Shown here piece after piece: positions 1 through 6,244 of a stretch of 10,716 bases of DNA (the first letter of the stretch is position 1; each line of letters opens with the position of its first letter). The notes beneath the pieces were generated by a model. It saw nothing but the letters and a program-made list of their open reading frames with translations, had not been told where the DNA came from and searched no databases. Where the stretch lies: the NCBI GenBank assembly GCA_016840965.1, contig JAEORI010000354.1, forward strand, positions 1 to 10,716, in the 5' to 3' direction. A program made the translations under genes and the position numbers. This DNA comes from Candidatus Thorarchaeota archaeon. GTDB lineage: Archaea > Asgardarchaeota > Thorarchaeia > Thorarchaeales > Thorarchaeaceae.

Positions 1-54
1 ATTCAACATTTAACAGAATGGTTATCTGCAACCAAAGGTTGCTCTGAAACATGA
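1..54 (+). CDS. C-terminal end of an unidentified upstream gene (partial)
   Basis: Frame 1 is open from the window edge and reads [17 protein letters not shown] before a TGA at 52-54. That TGA overlaps the purA ATG at 51-53 as ATGA, a common arrangement for translationally coupled genes in compact archaeal operons. Seventeen residues are too few to name the protein. The overlap is the main support; an open frame this short could also be chance. A perfect stem-loop (GCAACC-AAA-GGTTGC, 28-42) lies inside this tail just before purA. Confidence 0.45.
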   Translation: MQHLTEWLSATKGCSET

Positions 55-1346
55 AATCATCGCAGAGCTTGGTTGTTATAGGACTTCAATGGGGCGATGA
101 GGGGAAAGGCAAGATTGTTGATTTCTTATCAGAGAACTTCGATATTGTGGCAAGATTTCAAGGTGGGAGTAATGCAGGACATACTGTGATGGTTGCTGAT
201 AATACTTTCAAATTCTGAATCATAACCACAGGAGCACTTCGTGGAAAGAAAGTTGTGATTGGGAAAGGTGTTGTTGTTGACCCGATAGTTCTGATAGAAG
301 AAATCAAAGCTCTCCAGTTAGCTAACATAGATGTTGATCTGTTGATTAGTGACCGTGCCCATCTAATCACACCTTTTCAGATTCAGATTGATGGTCTTAA
401 TGAAAATGCGAAAGGCATTCAGAAACTAGGAACGACAAAAAGAGGAATTGGTCCTACATATTCGGATAAAGTGGCTAGATTAGGTATAAGATTCTGTGAT
501 TTCACTCAACAGAATAATGAGCAATGGTTGGTGCTCGAGTCTGCTTCGAAATCAATTATTGAGAAAGTATATGAAACCGAAGTTGAGGATTCGACTAAAA
601 CTTCATTGGAATCATTTTCATCTATTGTTGAGAAATTGTTGCCTTATGTGGGAAATTCAGGCGAGTACCTAGAATCCGCTCTTGCCTCCGGCAAACGTGT
701 TTTATTTGAAGGTGCTCAAGGAACTTTACTTGATATAGACCATGGAACCTATCCCTTTGTTACTAGCTCAAACTGCGTTTCAGCTGCGGCTTCTATTGGA
801 ACCGGACTATCTTTTTCAAGAATTGATTCTGTGCTTGGCGTTTGTAAAGCGTACATGACCCGAGTTGGAACTGGTCCCTTTCCTACAGAGCTTGAAGATG
901 ACATCGGACGGAGATTACAAAACCAGGGTAAGGAGTTTGGAACGGTTACGGGTCGTCCTCGAAGATGTGGTTGGTTAGATCTTGTTGCATTGAGATATGC
1001 TATTCGTCTCAATGGGTGTTCACATCTTGCCTTAACAAAAATAGATGTTCTAACAGGGATTAATCCTCTCAGAGTCTGTGTAGCATATGATATCAACGGT
1101 ACCGAAACAAAGACATTTCCTGCATGTGCAGATGCTCTTTCCGAAGCCAGTCCCATTTATGAAGAACTTAATGGCTGGTCTGAGGAGATTGGAGTTTCTT
1201 CTGAATCTTATGACCTAGATAACCTCCCTAGCCAATTGCGAAACTATCTCGATTTCATAGAAATCTCAACTGGTTCAAAGGTTGCATTGCTCTCTGTTGG
1301 TCCAAAGAGAACTGATACAATTGTAGATTCCGCAATTCGCTTCTAA
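51..1346 (+). CDS. purA: Adenylosuccinate synthetase, interrupted by an in-frame TGA at codon 56
   Basis: PurA condenses IMP with aspartate using GTP to make adenylosuccinate, the first committed step of AMP synthesis, in the cytosol. The frame from ATG 51 gives the N-terminal GDEGKGK loop (residues 15-21) with the catalytic Asp, and NAGHT with the catalytic His44. After the stop the same frame continues with [63 protein letters not shown] and a C-terminal [16 protein letters not shown] block. Total length is 431 codons, the usual bacterial/eukaryotic size. The TGA at 216-218 falls where the family normally has a basic residue before the IPSG-like segment. CGA (Arg) to TGA is one transition, so a nonsense mutation or a read error are both possible. 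Initiation downstream, for example at ATG 255, would lose both catalytic residues. No frameshift is seen elsewhere. The family call is certain; whether the gene is functional is not. Confidence 0.93.
216..218 (+). other. In-frame TGA codon inside purA
   Basis: The codon follows FKF (residues 53-55) and precedes [11 protein letters not shown], all in one frame that matches PurA on both sides. TGA ends at least two other genes in this window (the GTPase at 1910 and the nuclease half at 9641), so it appears to be a true stop here and not a reassigned codon. Selenocysteine is not expected in this family at this site. Confidence 0.9.
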
Positions 1347-1349
1347 AAT

Positions 1350-1886
1350 CTATACATGTTTCATTTCTATCATCACAATGGAACCAACGATGATTGCTGC
1401 AATAATGAGTAGTAGTGGAGGTGCATAATTTAGGAATATGCCAAAGTACCATACGATTCGTGCTGGGTCTAGAGCCAAAGCGGTCAAATGTCCCCATACT
1501 AGTAGAAAGCCATAGACTGCAAATATTGGATAAAGTATTGGTCCCCCAGTTAGTACAAGAATTAGAATGATTACAGCCAACCTACTTTTAGTTGGATCAA
1601 AAAGTGGCACCTTTATTGATTCTTCATCGCTAATTTCAAAATAATATGTAATGAGAAAAGTAGGCATCCGCATGCGAATGAGCTCCAGAATTTGAATGCC
1701 TTGTTGAATCGAGAGCAGGATGAATGTATGGCAAAGCATGTACCCTAAAACCAATGCATTAAGGAATGGCAAGAATGGTGTATAGAGTTGAAGGCTCTCA
1801 ATAATTCCCACTAAGACGGAGAAGTTTACTAATAAAAGAAAAAGATGTCCAACACCACCTTTTAGATACCGAAGTTTTGCCACCAT
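1350..1886 (-). CDS. Polytopic membrane protein of unknown function, downstream of a Rab-like GTPase
   Basis: This 178-residue protein is dominated by hydrophobic segments at about residues 12-31, 38-62, 103-137 (long enough for two helices) and 148-172, giving four or five membrane spans. A charged loop at about 66-102 (RMRMP, FEISDEES, DPTKSR) separates the first and second halves and is the largest soluble part. No family motif is recognised. The ATG at 1886 is preceded by a purine-rich GGAAGGA about five bases upstream, which supports this start; the next codon is GTG. It begins 23 bases after the stop of the GTPase at 1910-2509 on the same strand, so the two are probably co-transcribed. 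A membrane partner for a GTPase without a lipidation site is a reasonable inference. It ends (TAG) three bases from the convergent purA stop. Confidence 0.8.
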   Translation of the reverse strand: MVAKLRYLKGGVGHLFLLLVNFSVLVGIIESLQLYTPFLPFLNALVLGYMLCHTFILLSIQQGIQILELIRMRMPTFLITYYFEISDEESIKVPLFDPTKSRLAVIILILVLTGGPILYPIFAVYGFLLVWGHLTALALDPARIVWYFGIFLNYAPPLLLIIAAIIVGSIVMIEMKHV

Positions 1887-1909
1887 TCAGATCCTTCCTA
1901 GTAGTCCTC

Positions 1910-2509
1910 TCAGACGCCTAGCTTGAACGGTTTTGGGGGTTGTGTTCCTGATAACTGGTCAAACTGACCAAGCTCAGCTTGTCTTGCTACTGCCCTCTGG
2001 ACTAGATCAGTAAAGAGGGTGTTTATGTTTTCACCTGTCTTTGCTGAGGTTTCATAATGCAAGACATCCAACCATTGAGTAACCATGTTGCCAGCTTCTG
2101 GAGGAACTAATCTGTCTTCGCGGTCAATCTTATTCGCAACGACCGCAACTACAGCGTTTGGACACACAGTGATAAACTTGGTGAACCACTCACCAATGTC
2201 TAAAAAGGTCTGAGGTCTGGTCACATCATATACGATGATTGCCATTGACGCACCAGCCATGTACCTACGTCTGAGTTCGTTGTAGGTTGGCTGTCCGGCA
2301 AGGTCCCAAAGAACAACACGGGCAGTAATCGTACTACCACTTGGCGATACAGTATTTACAGTTTTCAGAGCAAATGTTGTGCCAATGGTAGCAATGTATC
2401 GCTCACTAAAACTGTCCTCTGTGTATCTCTTAATACAGCTAGTCTTGCCAACCGCTCCATTACCTAGAGCGACCATTTTGAGCATATGACTAGCATCTTC
2501 CATCGCCAT
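1910..2509 (-). CDS. Rab/Ras-like small GTPase (Asgard eukaryotic-signature type)
   Basis: This 199-residue single-domain GTPase has all five G motifs: G1 GNGAVGKT (16-23), G2 within ATIGTTF (40-46), G3 WDLAGQ (68-73, with the Ras Gln61 equivalent), G4 NKID (126-129) and G5 ETSAKTG (153-159). The TIGxxF switch-I pattern and IIVYDVTRP.TF are Rab-like. It should switch between GTP- and GDP-bound states and recruit effectors; its pathway is unknown. The C-terminal tail (about 180-199, Pro/Gln-rich, ending FKLGV) has no cysteine, so it lacks a prenylation site of the eukaryotic kind. The listed ATG has in-frame alternatives at residues 3 and 9; no clear SD decides between them. It leads a probable operon with the membrane protein at 1350-1886. 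It resembles the GTPase at 3850-4458 throughout, suggesting related paralogues. Confidence 0.95.
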   Translation of the reverse strand: MAMEDASHMLKMVALGNGAVGKTSCIKRYTEDSFSERYIATIGTTFALKTVNTVSPSGSTITARVVLWDLAGQPTYNELRRRYMAGASMAIIVYDVTRPQTFLDIGEWFTKFITVCPNAVVAVVANKIDREDRLVPPEAGNMVTQWLDVLHYETSAKTGENINTLFTDLVQRAVARQAELGQFDQLSGTQPPKPFKLGV

Positions 2510-2683
2510 GGCACAACGTCCTAAGTTTCACTACCATCTATTTTTGCAATAGTTGGGTTAATAATAGTTCTGAGTATATTGTCGAGCTATCATATAATTT
2601 TTGAGAATGAAACGGAATACAAAAATGGGTCTATCATAGTAAGGATTATACTTGACATTTTCCATATGCGGATGTAATTTCGA
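2510..2683. promoter_or_regulatory. Divergent intergenic promoter region
   Basis: The AT-rich 174-bp gap lies between two divergent genes. On the plus strand, AAGGATTATACT (2641-2652) looks like a BRE/TATA pair and would place a start near 2674, just before the TTG/GTG cluster of the downstream gene, implying a very short leader. On the minus strand, candidate TATA elements are AAAATTATATG (2591-2601) and CTATTATTAACC (2557-2568), giving leaders of roughly 60 or 30 bases for the GTPase. Assignments are by eye; no operator or RNA gene is seen. Confidence 0.4.
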
Positions 2684-2686
2684 TTG

Positions 2687-3415
2687 GTGGTGACTATCCT
2701 GGCAGAACAATTTCTTGGTCGTTTAACGAAGATAGAAGAAAGTATCAATCAACTTGGTGAAACTCTAAAACGCATGATCACGATTCTTGGTACAGTGACT
2801 GAGATAAAATCGGAGGTGCGAGTTGCCAAGGATGAGATTATTGCTGCAGTAGGAAAACAGACTTCAGCCGCATCACCTCCAGATAATCAAGAGGCTCTTG
2901 CTAACATGGTTGTTCAAGAAGTTGGGGCAATTCGGGTCTTTGTACAACAATCCATGGAAAAACTCAGGAATGAAATGATTGAGCTTATCGATGAGATGTT
3001 GAGCAAGATGCCTGAGCCTGCACCTCCTGAACCTGTCGCACCAGCTCCACGACCCAAAGCAACACCTGCTCCTCCTCCAGAACCTGAACCAGTAGAAGTT
3101 CCTGAGCCCGCACCTGCTCCTCCCATTGCTCCAACATCTCTTCCAGCAGACCGTGCTATGCAGATTGCCGGGCATTTAAACTCAATCGTTAAATCTCTAA
3201 AAATGGGTTGCATTGCTGGAGATGTTCTTGACTCAATGGCTGAGGCAAAAGCGGCCATTTCAAAGATTGTTCCAAGTGATCCAATCATGGTTCATATTGA
3301 CCGATGGGCAGAAATTGTGGGAGGATATCAGAAACGCCATGAACTCCAGGCTCGTGACGTGATTAAACTCAAGAAAGAAATCAAAGACGAGATACCAAAA
3401 TACAGACCTGCTTAA
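2687..3415 (+). CDS. Helical protein with central Pro/Glu/Ala-rich linker, unknown function
   Basis: The protein has about 242 residues in three parts. The first ~108 residues are helix-forming with heptad-like hydrophobic spacing (LTKIEESINQLGETLKRM and VQQSMEKLRNEMIELIDEML), suggesting coiled coil or oligomerisation. Residues ~110-153 are a low-complexity PEPAPP-type linker that should be disordered. Residues ~155-243 form a compact helical, charged C-terminal domain ending KKEIKDEIPKYRPA. No enzyme motif, signal peptide or membrane span is seen. The start is ambiguous: TTG 2684, GTG 2687 and GTG 2690 are consecutive codons, the first in-frame ATG lies deep in the helical region, and no SD is visible, which fits a nearly leaderless transcript. 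It lies between two GTPase operons, divergent from one and convergent with the other, so a scaffold or effector role is possible but only an inference. Confidence 0.85.
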   Translation: MVTILAEQFLGRLTKIEESINQLGETLKRMITILGTVTEIKSEVRVAKDEIIAAVGKQTSAASPPDNQEALANMVVQEVGAIRVFVQQSMEKLRNEMIELIDEMLSKMPEPAPPEPVAPAPRPKATPAPPPEPEPVEVPEPAPAPPIAPTSLPADRAMQIAGHLNSIVKSLKMGCIAGDVLDSMAEAKAAISKIVPSDPIMVHIDRWAEIVGGYQKRHELQARDVIKLKKEIKDEIPKYRPA

Positions 3416-3822
3416 TCCTCAACCATTGGTGCTCCATCAGCAATAAGCTTCACAGTCGCAAGTACTCTGATTATATCTGTGGTAGCTACTAGACCAATGA
3501 TATCATTCCCTTCTATGACTGGAATATGTCGTTTCCCTGTTTGATTCATTAATGTGATTACTTGCCCAATATCTGCTTCTGGTCCGATGGTCACGACAGG
3601 TGTGGTCATAATATCCTCTAAACGAAGAGTCTGGTATAATTCGTCAGAGAGGAGTTGCGCTCCAATCACCTCACGAAGGGTAACCATTCCTGCAAGAACA
3701 TCTGCTTTTGTGACCAAGAGACTTCCAACATCTTCAACAGCCATTAATCTGACTGCATCTATCACAGGCGTATCAACTTCTGCTGTGATGATTAATGATG
3801 TCATGAAGTCCCTTACTATCAT
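3412..3822 (-). CDS. Two-CBS-domain protein
   Basis: This 136-residue protein is a tandem CBS pair (Bateman module) and little else. CBS1 is about residues 4-53 (MTSLIITAEVDTPVIDAVRLM ... GSLLVTKADVLAGMVTLREV) and CBS2 about 70-122 (IMTTPVVTIGPEADI ... RHIPVIEGNDIIGLVATTDII). CBS2 keeps a GxxxTTDI segment where Thr and Asp commonly contact adenosine ribose; CBS1 has REV in that place. Such proteins usually sense adenine nucleotides or SAM and regulate a partner. I choose ATG 3822 because GAGGTGA (3831-3837) is a perfect SD eight bases upstream; the longer GTG start at 3834 would fall inside that SD. The gene starts 27 bases after the GTPase stop at 3850 and is probably co-transcribed with it. 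Its TAA overlaps the TAA of the convergent gene on a shared TTAA. Confidence 0.92.
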   Translation of the reverse strand: MIVRDFMTSLIITAEVDTPVIDAVRLMAVEDVGSLLVTKADVLAGMVTLREVIGAQLLSDELYQTLRLEDIMTTPVVTIGPEADIGQVITLMNQTGKRHIPVIEGNDIIGLVATTDIIRVLATVKLIADGAPMVED

Positions 3823-3830
3823 ATTTCTAT

Positions 3831-3837
3831 TCACCTC
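3831..3837 (-). promoter_or_regulatory. Shine-Dalgarno site that sets the CBS gene start
   Basis: GAGGTGA on the minus strand is complementary to the archaeal 16S tail UCACCUC and lies eight bases before ATG 3822. It overlaps the alternative GTG at 3834, which argues against that upstream start. Confidence 0.7.
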
Positions 3838-3849
3838 GTCTGGAAAAGT

Positions 3850-4458
3850 CTATATGAGCGGACCTTTGGCCTCTGATAGAGCTTTTTCCAGAACAACTTC
3901 AGCAATGCGAGTAAACACATTGCTTACTTCATCACCAGTTTTTGCGGAAGTTTCAAAATACTCTGCTTGGAACCAGTCACGAAGCATCAATCCAGGCTCC
4001 TGCGGGACCATCCTTTGATCTACGAGGTCTACCTTGTTGGCACTAATGATAATGGGCGAAGCTGGACAAACTTCTCTGAATGACTCAAACCAATTGTTCA
4101 TGGCCATGAATGTTTCAGGACGCGTAACATCATAGACAATAATAGCACCAGACGCACCTTTCATGAATTGCCTTCGAAGTTCTCTGTATGTTGATTGACC
4201 TCCCATATCCCAAACGTTCAAACGAACCCTACGAATGCTGCCCTCGTTATCTGTTACATCAATGTCCTTTGTAGCGAATGTCGTTCCAATGGTCTGCTTG
4301 TATTCTTCATCAAAGACGTTCTCAGTATATCTCCTCACAAGCGATGTTTTCCCGACAGCCGCCTCTCCTAGTAAGACTACACGAAACTTATACCCTTCAA
4401 ATCCATCGGACGTGTCTGCGTCAGATATGGTATCTGATGTATCAATTCTCTGCGTCAT
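3850..4458 (-). CDS. Rab-like small GTPase with acidic N-terminal extension
   Basis: This 202-residue GTPase carries G1 GEAAVGKT (31-38), switch I QTIGTTF (55-61), G3 WDMGGQ (83-88), G4 NKVD (141-144) and G5 ETSAKTG (169-175). The body is Rab-like (TIGxxF, IIVYDVTRPETF), whereas DxGGQ is more typical of Arf/SRbeta families. The position equivalent to Ras Gly12 is Ala here (Gly in the neighbouring GTPase), as in some Rabs, and may alter intrinsic hydrolysis. Residues 1-22 form an acidic Ser/Thr/Asp-rich extension absent from the other GTPase. There is no C-terminal cysteine, so no prenylation site. A strong TATA-like element lies upstream (4517-4525). It leads an operon with the CBS-pair gene, which suggests coupling between GTPase output and nucleotide sensing (inference). 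Confidence 0.95.
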   Translation of the reverse strand: MTQRIDTSDTISDADTSDGFEGYKFRVVLLGEAAVGKTSLVRRYTENVFDEEYKQTIGTTFATKDIDVTDNEGSIRRVRLNVWDMGGQSTYRELRRQFMKGASGAIIVYDVTRPETFMAMNNWFESFREVCPASPIIISANKVDLVDQRMVPQEPGLMLRDWFQAEYFETSAKTGDEVSNVFTRIAEVVLEKALSEAKGPLI

Positions 4459-4516
4459 GCATTGGCAACCCCGAGTTGTCGCTTTCCGGACGTACTCTCA
4501 CTCTTCACGAGTCTTG

Positions 4517-4525
4517 TTTTATATC
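4517..4525 (-). promoter_or_regulatory. TATA box for the GTPase-CBS operon
   Basis: The minus strand reads GCAGAAAAGATATAAAAC, with purine/A-rich BRE-like bases before GATATAAAA. It is the best archaeal promoter match in the window. A start about 25 bases downstream would fall near 4495, leaving a leader of roughly 35-40 bases before ATG 4458. It lies in the 104-bp gap between the pheT stop and the GTPase, so the GTPase operon need not depend on pheST transcription. Confidence 0.6.
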
Positions 4526-4562
4526 TTTTCTGCGGAGATTAAACTGGTTTTAATTTAGTTCT

Positions 4563-6233
4563 TTACGTAATCCAGTCTACATTTCTTGGAATATGAATCT
4601 CAAAAGCCACGATTGGATAACCAATTCCAAAGTTAGACAGTATCCTTGGAGAAATCTCTCCGAAAGTTCCCCATAGTTCATCATTAATCTTGATGCTTGC
4701 ACACCTACCTTCAACAAAGTCGGTGTTTTTTTCTGATTCAAATGTGAACCGTTTGTCTAATCCAAGATTACGTAATAGAAATCCTATCTCAGTCATGAGG
4801 TTAGTGAGGTTGACCTTTGCATCTGTCAATAATCCACACACTGATGGAACCTGGTCTGTACTGGTTTCTTTTGATTCATCAGGAATCACCACATCTCCAA
4901 CCTCGAAGATCTTCTGCGGATAATCAGCGTGCTGGTTTTGTGAAATGAAATCAAGAAGAATTGGTAGGAGAGAGTTCCTGAGGACAGAGTAGTTACGACT
5001 CTTTGGATTTCCTGTTACCACCAGTGGTCGACTTCGAAGCATTTTCTCATTCAACAAATCCGGAGAGCTCATGATGTAGTTCATGACTTCTTGATAGCCC
5101 ATTCCTATCATTAGGTCTCGAATCTTGTTCTTGACTCTAGTTGTTGGATTGATTTTGCCCAGTGTCATTGTTTGCGGCATAGCTGGCACTAATCGGTCGT
5201 ATCCATATCCTATAGCTATATCTTCGATTATGTCAACGGGATGAAGAATGTCCATTCTGAACTTTGGAATGAATACCTGAACTTGCTTGGCTTTTGTTGG
5301 TTTGGCTCCATAACCCATTTTTTCCAATGCTTTGATAATCTCACTTTCAGATAGATCAAGACCTATTAGCGAATTAACATCCGACGTGCTGATTCTCATT
5401 TGATCTGGTTTAAAATCTGGAGTTTCCTTAATAGATCCATCCGGATATATGACCGTAGTTGACTCAATCTTACCCCCTCTTTCAGCAAGGGAGGCAGTAA
5501 TAATATTCAAAGCTTGATTAACAGTGGGCAGATGTGTTCCTGTGACTTCTACAAATATGTTCTTAGTTTCTGTGGTTATTCGTCCTAAATGGTTACTATT
5601 AATGATTGGAGGGAGACTCAAAACTTGATTCTTGGAGTCAAAGAGTAATGGCCATTTCTTATGTTTCTGGATAATTTGACCGAATTCGACTCCTTTCTCA
5701 TGCTGTTCTAGAATTGTTGGACCATCCATCTCTCTCTCGTAACCCAATGGTATGAATTTTATTTTCTCGGGAGTCCGTGATCCATAAATGACAGGGAATT
5801 CAAGGTCATCGTACACATAAAGCCCGATGCTGGCTTTGCTTCTATTTCTTCCATGCGTTGATGTTAAAGCATCTTGTAGGTGCATGTACTCCTTTATCAA
5901 CTCATCATCAGACGGTACACCCTTAATTATTGAGCAGCAAATGAAGGGTCTGATTTTCGCGAGTCCTGGTTTGATAATAACCTGTTTCCCTGATTTTTTA
6001 ACAGGATAATTTTTCAATCCTACTTCAATACCTAAAAATGACTTGACTGACCTAGCTATGCCTTCTGTGGATAGCATGTCTTGACGGTCTGGATTCACTT
6101 CTATCTCAACGATGTTTCCATCTATTTTCTCAACCTCAGCTTTTATCAGAAATAGTGTATCCTCTAGCTGTTGCATGGTGAGTTTCTTTCCTATTAGAGA
6201 AAGAAGATCATCAATTCGACATTCTACTATCAT
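4563..6233 (-). CDS. pheT: Phenylalanyl-tRNA synthetase beta subunit (archaeal/eukaryal type)
   Basis: PheT is the non-catalytic beta chain of the (alpha-beta)2 PheRS, which charges tRNA-Phe; it carries the B3/B4 editing module that clears mischarged Tyr. With 556 residues it has the archaeal/eukaryal length, without the bacterial N-terminal EMAP-like domain. Visible landmarks are the N-terminal B1 region with NPDRQDMLSTEGIARSVKSF (about 47-66), the B3/B4 region (about 90-250), the B5 region (about 275-345) leading to HPVDIIEDIAIGYGYDRL (about 331-348), and the catalytic-like C-terminal fold. I choose ATG 6233: AGGTGA (6239-6244) lies five bases upstream, and MIVECRIDDLLSLIG matches the usual start of the family. 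The alternative GTG at 6242 sits inside that SD. The SD spans the pheS stop, so translation is coupled to pheS and should help keep subunits equal. Confidence 0.97.
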   Translation of the reverse strand: MIVECRIDDLLSLIGKKLTMQQLEDTLFLIKAEVEKIDGNIVEIEVNPDRQDMLSTEGIARSVKSFLGIEVGLKNYPVKKSGKQVIIKPGLAKIRPFICCSIIKGVPSDDELIKEYMHLQDALTSTHGRNRSKASIGLYVYDDLEFPVIYGSRTPEKIKFIPLGYEREMDGPTILEQHEKGVEFGQIIQKHKKWPLLFDSKNQVLSLPPIINSNHLGRITTETKNIFVEVTGTHLPTVNQALNIITASLAERGGKIESTTVIYPDGSIKETPDFKPDQMRISTSDVNSLIGLDLSESEIIKALEKMGYGAKPTKAKQVQVFIPKFRMDILHPVDIIEDIAIGYGYDRLVPAMPQTMTLGKINPTTRVKNKIRDLMIGMGYQEVMNYIMSSPDLLNEKMLRSRPLVVTGNPKSRNYSVLRNSLLPILLDFISQNQHADYPQKIFEVGDVVIPDESKETSTDQVPSVCGLLTDAKVNLTNLMTEIGFLLRNLGLDKRFTFESEKNTDFVEGRCASIKINDELWGTFGEISPRILSNFGIGYPIVAFEIHIPRNVDWIT

Positions 6234-6238
6234 TGTTG

Positions 6239-6244
6239 TCACCT
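6239..6244 (-). promoter_or_regulatory. pheT ribosome-binding site overlapping the pheS stop
   Basis: The minus strand reads TAGGTGACAACAATG. The AG of the pheS TAG stop forms the first two bases of AGGTGA, and ATG follows five bases later. This arrangement decides the pheT start and implies termination-reinitiation coupling. Confidence 0.65.

Noticed and set aside
749..1156. 135-codon minus-strand ORF inside purA
   Set aside because: It lies opposite strongly conserved PurA motifs in the sense frame, so it is a shadow.
51..1346. TGA in purA as selenocysteine or genome-wide code reassignment
   Set aside because: The family has no cysteine or selenocysteine at this position, and TGA terminates other genes in the window at sensible ends.
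2914..3288. 124-codon minus-strand Gly/Ser-rich ORF opposite the linker protein
   Set aside because: Its GSGSGGGAG composition is the antisense reading of the Pro/Glu/Ala codons; there is no independent support.
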